A stretch of 64,000 nt of DNA from NCBI GenBank assembly GCA_963817435.1, contig CAWFNY010000001.1, positions 806,001 to 870,000 on the forward strand, written 5' to 3'. A program made the translations under genes and the position numbers. The notes beneath the pieces were generated by a model, which worked only from the letters and a program-made list of their open reading frames with translations, was not told where the DNA came from and made no database searches. This document shows positions 1-10,789 of the stretch, piece by piece. The stretch comes from JADJOM01 sp963817435. GTDB taxonomy: Bacteria; Gemmatimonadota; Gemmatimonadetes; Gemmatimonadales; GWC2-71-9. How positions within the stretch are numbered: position 1 is the first letter of the stretch; the number at the start of each line of letters is the position of its first letter.

Positions 1-256
1 GCAGCCTGGGCCGGAGCGCCTTCAGTTCGCGAATCGTCTCGAGCCCTTCCTTTTCGGGCATCAGCAGGTCGAGCACGGCCACGTCATGGTCCATGCGCAG
101 CGCCGCCGCGAGGGCGGTCCCCCCGTTGTCCGCGGCCGTCACGGCGTAGCCGGCCCGCTCGAGTGAGCGCTGCAGCATCAGGCGATACTGCTCGTCGTCA
201 TCCGCGATGAGGATGCGGACCACGGGCCTGTCGTCTGCCTGGCGCACCCCGGTCAT
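1..256 (-). CDS. Response regulator receiver-domain protein (partial, C-terminal part cut by window edge)
   Basis: The visible 85 codons begin at an ATG at 256 and run off the left edge. They read as a CheY-type receiver domain: a hydrophobic first strand ending in the acidic pocket ADDDEQ, then VLDLLMPEKEG, where the Asp of VLD is the expected phosphoacceptor. Such domains take phosphate from a sensor histidine kinase. The output domain, if there is one, lies outside the window. The start overlaps the stop of the ADP-ribosylglycohydrolase gene as ATGA, so the two are probably co-transcribed. The family is certain; partner and function cannot be read from this fragment. Confidence 0.85.
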   Translation of the reverse strand, partial: MTGVRQADDRPVVRILIADDDEQYRLMLQRSLERAGYAVTAADNGGTALAAALRMDHDVAVLDLLMPEKEGLETIRELKALRPRL

Positions 257-1269
257 CGACCGTTCCGCTCCCGTTCCAGGATCAGGGCGACTCGCCCCAC
301 CAGGGTCTCGAGTTCGGCCGCGTTCCACGCGCCGGTATCGGTGAGTCGCGCGCACCACGGCTCCGGCAGCGCCGCGCGACCCAGCCGCCCGCCGACGATA
401 CTTCCGGTCATGGCCGCCATGGTGTCGGTGTCGCCACCCACCCCGATGGCGATGCAGACCGCCTCGGCGTAGTCGTCAGGCGACTGGAGGAATGCGTACA
501 GGCTCCAGCAGACGCTGCTGGTGACGAACGACGAGATGCCGTGCCATTCCCCCCGCGACTCCGGCTCGAGTCCCTGCTCGTGCAGGAACCCCGCGGCCTC
601 GTCCGGCGGGAGATGGGCCCAGCTCGTCAGGTCCCAGAGGATGGTCGCAAAGGCCGCGTCGATCGGCTCCACTACCCGGCTCAGCTCCACCAGGAATTCC
701 GCGGGGCGGATGGTCTCCCGCCGGGCGGCGAGTGCCGTCGCGCCCGCGATCGCCAGGGCCCCGGCCGAGCACCGGGTATCCTGGTGGGTGACGCGCGCCT
801 GATCGCAGACGATTCGCGCGAGCTGTCTGGTGTCGTGCCCGTAGAGGAGGCCCAGCGGCCCGGCACGCATCGCCGCGCCGTTGCCGGCATAGGGGGCGGG
901 CATCCCCGCCTCATGCCATGGCATGCCGAGCGCGAGTTGCCGGGCGGCGGCATGGGCGGCGGGTCCCCCGCCAATCAGCCGGCCGGAAGCCACGAGGTTG
1001 AGGAGCCGGGTCGCGAACCGGGCCGGATCGAACTGTCCCGCCTCCACAATGCTCAGCAGCAGTTCCCGCATGAGCTGGGTGTCGTCGGTGACCTGCCCGA
1101 ACGGGAAGCGACCGGGGCCCCGTTCCGGGACGGTGTTCAGCCGCAGCACCGTATCCACGTAGCGCCGGGCGTCCTCCGGCGGATGTGCCTCCACCCCGGC
1201 GCCCAGGGCATCGCCGAGGGCGAGGCCCAGCACCGAACCGGTGAGCTGGTCGAGCGTGGCAGGGGTCAT
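253..1269 (-). CDS. ADP-ribosylglycohydrolase family protein
   Basis: About 338 aa. The family removes ADP-ribose from proteins or small molecules with a binuclear Mg/Mn centre (DraG/ARH type). Seen here: the N-terminal GLALGDALG motif, the metal-binding VTDDT motif near residue 61, and the C-terminal GVGGDTDT motif that supplies the other metal ligands. Family members normally begin shortly before GxALGDALG, so I place the start at the ATG at 1269. Alternative ATGs are at 1287 and 1320, but the one at 1320 lies against the tRNA terminator hairpin and inside its T-rich tail. None has a convincing ribosome binding site. The substrate is unknown. There is no DraT or toxin partner in view; the neighbour is a response regulator. 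Confidence 0.85.
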   Translation of the reverse strand: MTPATLDQLTGSVLGLALGDALGAGVEAHPPEDARRYVDTVLRLNTVPERGPGRFPFGQVTDDTQLMRELLLSIVEAGQFDPARFATRLLNLVASGRLIGGGPAAHAAARQLALGMPWHEAGMPAPYAGNGAAMRAGPLGLLYGHDTRQLARIVCDQARVTHQDTRCSAGALAIAGATALAARRETIRPAEFLVELSRVVEPIDAAFATILWDLTSWAHLPPDEAAGFLHEQGLEPESRGEWHGISSFVTSSVCWSLYAFLQSPDDYAEAVCIAIGVGGDTDTMAAMTGSIVGGRLGRAALPEPWCARLTDTGAWNAAELETLVGRVALILERERNGR

Positions 1270-1321
1270 GGCACGGAGATTCGGCATGCTGGAAGTATCG
1301 GCAGCAGGTCCCGAAAACATA

Positions 1322-1352
1322 TCAGGGACGCCCCTCGGCGGGGCGTCCCTGA
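1322..1352 (-). terminator. Intrinsic terminator of tRNA-Ser
   Basis: A 13-bp perfect inverted repeat (arms TCAGGGACGCCCC and GGGGCGTCCCTGA) around a 5-nt loop lies 11 nt downstream of the tRNA. On the minus strand it is followed by ATATGTTTTC. Stem strength and position fit a Rho-independent terminator. The tail has only a short T run. Confidence 0.75.
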
Positions 1353-1363
1353 CATGGACTTCA

Positions 1364-1450
1364 CGGACAGGGAGGGATTCGAACCCTCGAAACCGTTGCC
1401 GGTTTACCGGTTTTCGAGACCGGCTCCTTCAGCCACTCGGACACCTGTCC
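1364..1450 (-). tRNA. tRNA-Ser(CGA)
   Basis: An 87-nt class II tRNA. The acceptor stem is GGACAGG/CCTGTCC with discriminator G at 1364. The anticodon stem is CCGGT/ACCGG around loop CTCGAAA, giving anticodon CGA, which reads UCG. There is a long variable arm, and the T arm carries GGTTCGAATCC. CCA is not encoded. A TATCTT hexamer at 1461-1466 may be part of the promoter, and a terminator follows at 1322-1352. It is an ordinary serine tRNA, not tRNA-Sec, whose anticodon would be TCA. Confidence 0.95.
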
Positions 1451-1483
1451 AGCGGCGCCTAAGATAATGCGGCCCCGGGGCTT

Positions 1484-1503
1484 GTGGCAGTCTCCCCTGC
1501 CAC
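1484..1503. promoter_or_regulatory. 20-bp perfect dyad upstream of tRNA-Ser
   Basis: GTGGCAG, six bases, then CTGCCAC forms a 7-bp inverted repeat about 35 nt upstream of the tRNA 5' end. It overlaps an alternative hairpin, CCCCTG-CCA-CAGGGG at 1494-1508. It could be an operator, the end of an upstream transcript, or chance in GC-rich DNA. The role is unknown. Confidence 0.3.
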
Positions 1504-1674
1504 AGGGGCGATCCCCCGGATCCCTGCGCCCGAGACGAGAGTTCGGATCGCGGCCCTGCAACTCCTGACGCCGTGCCTGCACCCGCCGCCAGGGACGGTG
1601 CAGGTGCCGCACAGCCGACTGCAGCCCCCGCATCGCGGGTCCGCCTGCCCCGCCTTCGACTCTGCGCCCACCAC

Positions 1675-1926
1675 ATCGCGGCCCCGCTGCTCCCGCCGAG
1701 CCACTGCCTGGCCTGCATCCTCGCTCCGCCAGACCGCGCCTCGGCTCCGCCTGACCGCATCTCGGCTCCGCCAGCCCGCACCTCGGCTCCGCCTCACTGG
1801 ACCGGCCGTGCGCCGGCACGGAGCGTGGCCCTGCACTTCCTGTGCGCTCGTCCACCGCCCCTGCCTGACGGGGTGCTGGCATCGCTCGAGTGTCCTCCTG
1901 CACTGTCCTCCAGGTGTCTTCGTGTC
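1675..1926. repeat. Degenerate 21-bp tandem repeat array (locus 1)
   Basis: Twelve consecutive 21-bp units can be laid out without gaps. The clearest are 1717-1737, 1738-1758, 1759-1779 and 1780-1800, which share the core CTCGGCTCCGCC and mostly a CCGC end. Outward the units decay, and weak 21-bp spacing may continue to about 2040. The array sits in the 770-bp stretch between tRNA-Ser and the 228-aa gene at 2224, where no convincing gene is seen. Open frames exist on both strands only because the unit is a multiple of three and lacks stops. There are no unique spacers, so it is not CRISPR. The unit length equals two helical turns. A clearer array with the same period is at 47368-47766. Function unknown. 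Confidence 0.65.
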
Positions 1927-2223
1927 TCGATCTGAGGACACTGTCCGGGTGCCGGAACCCCGCGGACGCCGCCATTCCGGCCCGCCCGGACGCTCCAGCG
2001 CCACTCGTCGGATCTCGCTGTCACTCCGTCACTTGCGCATTCCCCGCCGTTGCCTAACGGAGGTACACCAGGACACGCTGGTGATGCGTGGCACAGCCTT
2101 CGCGTGAGGGCACCCCCGACCGGCTGGAGTGTCGAGCCATCCGCCGGTCCCTGCCCTGATGATCATGGCGACGCCGTCTCGACCGGTGATCGCGCCTGCA
2201 GTCCGTTCGCGCGGGAGGCGCAT

Positions 2224-2910
2224 ATGGACGACCGCATTCGCTTGAAGCACCTGACCGGGAAGTCGGTCCGCGATTTCAGCGCGGAGCATCCCTCCGACAC
2301 CGAGGGACATGCCTCCGCCACGGCCGAACTCGCCCAGGTGCTGGACCGGATGGACGTGGTGAGCTCGATGTTCGAGACCGGCCAGCGTGAAGCCGGCGCC
2401 GCCAACAAGGAAAAGGAACGGCTGATCGTCACGATTCATCAGGGCTTCCTTCGCCCGATCGCGGCAATCGCGAAGGGCAATGGTACCCTCGACCCCGCTC
2501 TCGCTCGTCGCTTCGTGGCCCCGAACGTTCGTCGTGACCGGACCGCCTACCTCGGCGCGGCTCGGTCGATCCAGGCACTCGCGGCGGAGCAGAAGGCAGT
2601 CTTCATCGGTGATGGCATGCCGCCGACGTTCGTGGAGGATTTCGGCACGGCCCTCGCCGCCTACGACGCCGCGGCCACCAGGGTGAATACCAACGAGCAG
2701 TTGCACGTCCAGGCTCGTGCCGAACTCAAGACCCTCACGGGTCGGGTGATGCGGCTCATCAAACGGCTCGATGGGATCAATCGCGCCCGCTTCCTCAAGG
2801 ATCCGCACCTCTTCGAGGCCTGGCAGGCAGCGAGAAACGTGGGCTGGCCGGCGACGGCGGCGACCAAGGCGGCGATCCGGGCGAAGAAGCAGTCCGATCC
2901 TGCGGCGTGA
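2224..2910 (+). CDS. Hypothetical protein, 228 aa, probably cytosolic and helical
   Basis: I do not recognise this family. The start is the ATG at 2224, with GGGAGG at 2213-2218 and 5 nt spacing. The same frame is open back to 2050, but that stretch has no ribosome binding site and lies in repeat-derived sequence. There is no signal peptide and no membrane segment. The composition is rich in Ala, Arg, Lys and Glu, and the pattern suggests long amphipathic helices (for example around residues 35-85 and 140-200) with a basic C-terminal tail. It is the only plus-strand gene in the first 33 kb, stands alone, and ends at a bidirectional terminator. The 21-bp array lies directly upstream. Confidence 0.7.
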   Translation: MDDRIRLKHLTGKSVRDFSAEHPSDTEGHASATAELAQVLDRMDVVSSMFETGQREAGAANKEKERLIVTIHQGFLRPIAAIAKGNGTLDPALARRFVAPNVRRDRTAYLGAARSIQALAAEQKAVFIGDGMPPTFVEDFGTALAAYDAAATRVNTNEQLHVQARAELKTLTGRVMRLIKRLDGINRARFLKDPHLFEAWQAARNVGWPATAATKAAIRAKKQSDPAA

Positions 2911-2940
2911 TGCACCAGCGCAAGGAATCGGGAAGCGCGG

Positions 2941-2967
2941 CGGGCGGCCTCGACGTGAGGCCGCCCG
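2941..2967. terminator. Bidirectional terminator hairpin between convergent genes
   Basis: A perfect 10-bp stem (CGGGCGGCCT/AGGCCGCCCG) with a 7-nt loop lies midway between the ends of the plus-strand 228-aa gene and the minus-strand TolC-like gene. There is no T tract on either side, so termination is inferred from stem strength and position. Confidence 0.6.
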
Positions 2968-2987
2968 CGGTGCGTTGAGGCTTCAGC

Positions 2988-4466
2988 TCAGCGGATCGGC
3001 TGATTGGCCTCGAAGTCGTACAGCGTCACCCGCCGCAGGGTGTAATGCGCGACCCAGTACCCGCGGAGCGCCTGCACGTACTGGCCGAGCGCAGCATCCT
3101 TCTCCGACTGCGCGATGTAGAGATTATCGATGGCGATGCGGCCGATCACGTAGCGGTTGTAGGCCACCTCGAACCGGCGCCCCGCCACCGTGTCCGCCTT
3201 GGCGGAGAGCGCCAGGTTGCGGCGCGCCTGCATGAGCTGCAGCGCGGCGAAGTGCGCCTCCTGCGCGGTCTGTTCCCGCGTCGACTGCGCCTCGTTTTGC
3301 ACCCGCTCCCGGTCGGCTTCCGCCGCCTGGATCCCCTCCTTCCGGGCGCCCCACTGGATCAGCGGAATCTCCACCGCGAGGGTGAACTGCCGCGCCTCGA
3401 GCAGGTTCCGGTAGGCCGCGCTCGCCTCGGAGCCTGTCGCGTTGAAACCATAGCTCGCTTGAACCGTCGCGCCCATGCCGTTGTTGAGCCTGGCCTCCGT
3501 GATACGGCGCCGCGCCTGCACATCCTGCAGCTCGGCGTCGGTCACACTCGATCGGTTGCGGAGCGCCTCCGACTCGGCGCGCGCGGTGTCGGGCTCGAAG
3601 GTGGGGACGTCGGCCGGAACCACCACCTCGATCGGGGTGCCCGGTGCCACACCCACGCCGAGCCGGAGCGCGGCCAGCGCCCGCTGATAGGCGAGCAGCG
3701 CGCCGTCCACCGACGTGCGGGCCCGTAGCAGGGCCAGCTCGCTCTGCAGCAAATCGTTCTCGCCGATCTTGCCGACCTCGAACCGCCCCTTGTTGAGCGT
3801 GTAGAGGGTGTCGTTGACGGCGGCGTTCTTGGTGGCGTTCTCGAGATCGACCCGTGCCGCGTACACATCGAAAAAGAGACCGGTCACCTGCAGCGCGATA
3901 TCCTCCCGTGCCTCCCGGTACTGCCGTTCCGCGACCTCCGACCGGAACGGCTGCTCCCGCCGGTCCCACCCCGTCATGTTGGGGCGGAAGATCGACTGCC
4001 GGAGGCCGATCAGCACCGGCGTCGAGGACCAGCTCCGGAAGGACTGCTGCCCGGTCACCGAGAGCCTCGCCAGTGACGAGGAGATGAAGAAGTCCCCTCC
4101 GGTGCCCGGCAGCGTCTGGGTGACGGTGGCGGTGAGCGCCGCGTTGAGCTGGTCCTGGGGCCGGAACAGGGTGCTGCCATCCGGCTGCAGCACCTGGATG
4201 ATCGAGCGGTTGTACGCGGGCACCGTACCACCCAGCGAAAGCTGCGGCAGCAGCCGCGAGTAGAAGGCGCGGTCCCGGTAGTGTGAGGCGTCCCGGGTGG
4301 CTCGCGCGGCCCGCGCCAGCGGGCTCTGCTGCTGCGCCATCGCGATCGCCTGCGGCAGGGTGAGTGGCTGCTGCGCGCTGAGCGGGGCCGCAAGCAGCAG
4401 CGTGCAGGCGATCGTCGCAAGGGCGCGGCGGACCCCCCGCGGTGACAGTATCGGCATGGGTATCAC
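2988..4466 (-). CDS. TolC-family outer membrane efflux protein
   Basis: 492 aa. It should form the trimeric outer-membrane duct of a tripartite exporter. An N-terminal signal peptide ends around LSAQQ (residues 28-32), followed by the duplicated coiled-coil OEP pattern: long Ala/Gln/Arg-rich helices with short beta strands, and TLPQAIAMAQQQSP at the start of the first repeat as in TolC homologues. The start is a GTG at 4466 overlapping the permease stop as GTGA; an ATG three codons later (4457) is equally possible. It is the last gene of the operon adaptor, permease, TolC. The substrate is unknown. Confidence 0.9.
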   Translation of the reverse strand: MIPMPILSPRGVRRALATIACTLLLAAPLSAQQPLTLPQAIAMAQQQSPLARAARATRDASHYRDRAFYSRLLPQLSLGGTVPAYNRSIIQVLQPDGSTLFRPQDQLNAALTATVTQTLPGTGGDFFISSSLARLSVTGQQSFRSWSSTPVLIGLRQSIFRPNMTGWDRREQPFRSEVAERQYREAREDIALQVTGLFFDVYAARVDLENATKNAAVNDTLYTLNKGRFEVGKIGENDLLQSELALLRARTSVDGALLAYQRALAALRLGVGVAPGTPIEVVVPADVPTFEPDTARAESEALRNRSSVTDAELQDVQARRRITEARLNNGMGATVQASYGFNATGSEASAAYRNLLEARQFTLAVEIPLIQWGARKEGIQAAEADRERVQNEAQSTREQTAQEAHFAALQLMQARRNLALSAKADTVAGRRFEVAYNRYVIGRIAIDNLYIAQSEKDAALGQYVQALRGYWVAHYTLRRVTLYDFEANQPIR

Positions 4467-5863
4467 TCGTAGCGGAGGCAGGTCACCGGGTCCTGGCGGG
4501 CAGCGCGGTAGGCGGGGACGATCCCGAACACGAGCCCCACGGCGAACGAGACGCCGAAGGCGATGATGACCGACGGAGTCGAGACGATCGTCCGCACCCC
4601 GGCCGCCCGCTCGATGATCACGCTGAGGGCGACGCCGAGGATGACGCCGGCCACGCCGCCGGCGACACTGATGAGCACCGCCTCACTGAGGAACTGGAAG
4701 AGAATCTCGTTCTGGGTGGCGCCCATGGCGCGGCGCACGCCGATCTCCCGGATCCGCTCCAGCACCGAGGCCAGCATGATGTTCATGATGCCGATGCCGC
4801 CGACCACCAGCGAGATCGAGGCGATCGCGCCGAGCACGATATTGAAAATCGTCTTGGTCCGCTGCTCCTGCTTGAGCAGCAGTTCCGGCACGGTGATCTC
4901 GAAATCCACCACGGTGTTGTGCCGCCGCTGGAGCATCCGCCGGGCGATCTCGGCGACCGCCGGCACTTCCCGCGAGTCCGCCACCCGCACGATGATCCGG
5001 TCGAGCTGGTGCCGGTTGGTCCGCTCGGCGCGCTGTTCCTCGCTCTCGGTGTCTTCCCCGGTGACGGTCACCTGCACCGCCCTGGCCGCCTGCTCGAGAT
5101 CCCGCTGGGTGAGCTGGGCCCGGTTGCGGAACCGGAGCAGCATGGTGTGCACCGGGACGTAGACATCCAGGTTGGCGTCCCGGATGCCAAGCCGCTGCGC
5201 CGTCTCGGCGCTGACCCGCCGGTCCGCAAGCACGCCGACCACCGTGAGCCAGGTATCCCCCACCTTGATCGGCCGCCCGATCGGATCCTCCGTCGTGAAG
5301 AACCGGGTCCGGACGCCGTAACCGATGATCGCGACCGGGAGGCCGCGCTCCACCTGTTCGCTGCCGAACCACTCCCCTTCCGCCAGCGCGAGATTGGTCA
5401 GCCGGAAGTAGGTCGTGTCGACTCCGAGCACCTTCCCCGAACGGCTGCGTCCCTCCCGGGTGAGGGTGGTGTTGACGACGATCTCCGCGCTGGTGGCCTC
5501 GACCGCCGGAATCACCCGCCCGATCGCCACCGCGTCCGCGTACGTGAGCCCGGGGGTGTACTTCTTGGTCTGCTTCTCCGGCTGGTCCTTCACCCGCTCT
5601 TCCTTCTGCTCCACCAGCGGCGTGATCATCACGTTGTTGGAGCCCAGGAGCCGCATCTGCTCGAGGATTTCCTGCTCCGCGCCGTTGCCCACCGCGAGCA
5701 TCGCGATGACGGAGGCCACCCCGAACAGGATGCCGAGTGAGGTGAGCGAGGCCCGGAGCCGGTTGTGCTGCACCGCCTCGAAGGCGGTCCGCAGCGCAAA
5801 CCCGCCCTGGGTGACGACCTCCGCGCGCAGCCGCGCGAGCCCTTCGCGATCCAGCCGCACCAC
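4463..5863 (-). CDS. MacB-like ABC transporter permease (FtsX-type, no ATPase domain)
   Basis: 466 aa. Topology: a cytoplasmic N-terminus, TM1 around residues 38-60 (LTSLGILFGVASVIAML), a large periplasmic MacB_PCD domain to about residue 330, then three TM segments starting near VLGAIASISLVVGGIGIMN and including the conserved REIGVRRAMGA coupling segment. It ends with DPVTCLRYE, like MacB-type proteins. Unlike E. coli MacB, the nucleotide-binding domain is not fused, and no separate ATPase gene is adjacent. The start is GTG at 5863, immediately after the adaptor stop. It probably drives export or mechanotransmission together with the adaptor and TolC partner. Confidence 0.9.
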   Translation of the reverse strand: MVRLDREGLARLRAEVVTQGGFALRTAFEAVQHNRLRASLTSLGILFGVASVIAMLAVGNGAEQEILEQMRLLGSNNVMITPLVEQKEERVKDQPEKQTKKYTPGLTYADAVAIGRVIPAVEATSAEIVVNTTLTREGRSRSGKVLGVDTTYFRLTNLALAEGEWFGSEQVERGLPVAIIGYGVRTRFFTTEDPIGRPIKVGDTWLTVVGVLADRRVSAETAQRLGIRDANLDVYVPVHTMLLRFRNRAQLTQRDLEQAARAVQVTVTGEDTESEEQRAERTNRHQLDRIIVRVADSREVPAVAEIARRMLQRRHNTVVDFEITVPELLLKQEQRTKTIFNIVLGAIASISLVVGGIGIMNIMLASVLERIREIGVRRAMGATQNEILFQFLSEAVLISVAGGVAGVILGVALSVIIERAAGVRTIVSTPSVIIAFGVSFAVGLVFGIVPAYRAARQDPVTCLRYE

Positions 5864-7240
5864 TCAGCTCTTCCCCGCCGGCGCCTTCGGAGGCGCGGAG
5901 ACCTGGGCGGAGTCGGGATGCGCCGGAAGCGGGGTGCGGACCGGCGAGGCGGTATCGCCGCCGGCGGCGGCCCCCGCGGTGGAGCCGGGGAGCCGGGCGA
6001 GGGTGAGCTTGTCCCGGTCGTGGGGCACCGAGAGCAGGACCCGGTCGCCCTCGTCGAGCCCGCGCTCGACGATCACCTCGTCGTCGTTCATCGCCCCGGT
6101 GGCGATCTCCTGCTTCACGATTCTGCTGCCGCTCTGCTTGTAGACCAGCGGAATGCCGTCCTCGCTGGAGACCGCTTCGAGCGGGATGTAGAGCGCGTTC
6201 TCGCTCCGGTGGGTCTCGATCGCATTGCCGCTCGTCATGCCCGGCCGCAGCGTGGTGTCGGCCTGGTCGATGGTGAGCTTGACCTCGAACACCTTGGCGT
6301 CGGTGTTGGGCCGCTGCTCGCCGACATTGGCGACGCTGGTGACCTTCCCCGTAAGCCGCTTCGTGGGATCGGCATCCAGGGTGATCACGGCGGTCTGTCC
6401 CACCGCGATCTTCCGGACGTCGATCTCGTTCACGTAGGTGACCGACTCCATCTGGGTCAGGTCCGGGAGCGTCGCCACGCCGGGATCCCAGGCGTTCACC
6501 TGCGACCCGGCGGTGCGTTTCTTCCCATTCCACTCCTTCACGTAGATCACCATCCCGGGCGCCGGCGCCCTCACCGTGAATCCCTGCATCACCCCCTGCA
6601 CCATCTGCAGCATGTTCTTCTGGCGATTGAGGTCGGCGCCGACTTCCCGCATCTTCGCCTGCGCCTGCTCGGTCCGCGTGGTGTAGTCGAGCTTCGCCTG
6701 GGCCAGCGCCCGTTCCGCCTTCTCCAGGTCGATCTCCGCCTGCCGCCGCACGGTGGGCGCCTCGTAGGCGGCCTGCTCCTTCGCGAGCCGCTTCTCCTCG
6801 AGGCCCAGCTCCATGGTGCGGATGTCTTCACGCGCCTTGGAGAGGTTGAGCGTCGAGTCGAGCATCGCCTGCTCGTAGACCGCTTCCGCTTTCTGCAGCG
6901 CGAGACTCACCTCCGCGACCTTCGAGGCGACCGTGGAACGGTCCAGCTCCGCGACCACGTCGCCCTCCTTGACCACCGTTCCTTCCGGAACGATCGAGGC
7001 CAGCTTCATCTGGTAGATCTCCGCCTGCTGCGCATTGGGGGGAGCGGTGATCTGCACGAACTTCCGGGCCCGGAGCTCACCCGAGGTCGTGACCGTGACG
7101 AGGAACTCGCCCCGCTTCACCCGGGCGACCACGGCCGATTCGGCGCCGGCGGGATTGCGCGCGAACAGCCAGGCGGCTGGCACGCCGACCAGGAGGAGCC
7201 CGCCGATGACCATCGACCGGCGAGAGCGGAAGTCAAACAT
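5864..7240 (-). CDS. Periplasmic adaptor (HlyD/MacA-type membrane fusion protein)
   Basis: 458 aa. A single N-terminal membrane anchor (residues about 10-28, VIGGLLLVGVPAAWLFA) is followed by a beta-barrel/lipoyl half motif, a long alpha-hairpin (about residues 115-210, rich in Glu, Lys, Gln and Ala), the second lipoyl half, and C-terminal barrel and membrane-proximal domains. This is the architecture that links an inner-membrane permease to TolC. The C-terminus is a Pro/Ala-rich tail. The ATG at 7240 has GAGGGA a few bases upstream. It is the first gene of the three-gene exporter operon. Confidence 0.9.
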   Translation of the reverse strand: MFDFRSRRSMVIGGLLLVGVPAAWLFARNPAGAESAVVARVKRGEFLVTVTTSGELRARKFVQITAPPNAQQAEIYQMKLASIVPEGTVVKEGDVVAELDRSTVASKVAEVSLALQKAEAVYEQAMLDSTLNLSKAREDIRTMELGLEEKRLAKEQAAYEAPTVRRQAEIDLEKAERALAQAKLDYTTRTEQAQAKMREVGADLNRQKNMLQMVQGVMQGFTVRAPAPGMVIYVKEWNGKKRTAGSQVNAWDPGVATLPDLTQMESVTYVNEIDVRKIAVGQTAVITLDADPTKRLTGKVTSVANVGEQRPNTDAKVFEVKLTIDQADTTLRPGMTSGNAIETHRSENALYIPLEAVSSEDGIPLVYKQSGSRIVKQEIATGAMNDDEVIVERGLDEGDRVLLSVPHDRDKLTLARLPGSTAGAAAGGDTASPVRTPLPAHPDSAQVSAPPKAPAGKS

Positions 7241-7468
7241 GGAAGTCCCTCGGCAATAGGGGCCAACCCGCGGGACGTGGCCGGGAATCGACCACGGAAT
7301 GCTGTGGACAATGTGTTAGGGAATACCCCAGTCCGCAAACCCGGGGGGCGGGCCGCGCCTGGAGGAGCCTCACGCGGACAGCCAGCGCATCGGATTGTCG
7401 CCCGGGACTCCGGTGTTGACGCCCGGGAGCCCGGAAAGGTTGCAGCGGGAGACGGAGGGAGGGTCGGC

Positions 7469-7941
7469 TTACCCGCCCGGACGGCGGCTGGCGAAGAACT
7501 CCCGCAGCAACGCGCCGCATTCCTCGGCCATCACCCCGCCGAGGACCTCGGCCTGGTGATTGAGGCGCGGATGGCGCACGATGTCGCCCAGCGAGCCGGT
7601 CATCCCGGCCTTGTCGTCCCAGGCCCCGAACACCACCCGCCCCACCTTGGCGAGCACGATCGCTCCGGCGCACATGGCGCAGGGCTCGAGCGTGACGTAG
7701 AGCGTCGCGTCCGGCAGCCGGTCGACGCCGACATGGGTGAGCGCGCGCCTGATGGCGAGGAATTCGGCGTGCGCCGTGGGATCCCGCCGCACGATGGTCT
7801 CGTTGTGCGCCTCACCCAGGCGCGCCCCGTTCCGGAAGACGACCGCGCCGACCGGCACCTCCCCCCGGGCGCCCGCCTCGCGGGCGAGCGCCAGGGCGGC
7901 GCGCATGCCGTCGAGATCGCCGGCCGCGACGGGCGCCGACG

Positions 7942-7945
<4 letters not shown>
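7469..7945 (-). CDS. tadA: tRNA-specific adenosine deaminase
   Basis: 158 aa. It deaminates A34 of tRNA-Arg(ACG) to inosine. The zinc site is visible: H59-A-E61 in TAHAEF, with the catalytic Glu, and P88-C89-A-M-C92. EVPVGAVVF and the N-E-T segment (HNETI) are typical of the cytidine/deoxycytidylate deaminase fold. The start is a GTG at 7945 overlapping the clpB stop as GTGA, so it is translationally coupled to clpB. Length and motifs match the family. A related guanine deaminase is less likely given the HNE context. Confidence 0.9.
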
Positions 7946-10539
<2,594 letters not shown>

Positions 10540-10789
10540 GGGATTCTCGACTGTTCTCCTCGACAATACATGGCCTGCCGACCGCCCGTAAGCGTCCGGT
10601 GCCAGGGATACCGATTTCGGGCTTCGCTGCGGAGGAAGGCAAGCGCCGGGCCCGCAAAACCTGCCGACGTGGCAGTCTTTCCCCGTGGAGAGCCACCAGC
10701 CCGGAAGCGAAGCGAGGGACCCTCGAGGCTCGCGCCGTGAAGGATCCCTCGAATTCTTCGCCTGACTTGTCCCGGCCTGGGGTGCCGCC

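Noticed and set aside
1675..1926. CRISPR array
   Set aside because: Units are contiguous with no unique spacers, and no cas genes are near. The same applies to 47368-47766.
10540..10789. CIRCE or heat-shock promoter upstream of clpB
   Set aside because: No TTAGCACTC/GAGTGCTAA dyad or clear sigma32 hexamers were seen.
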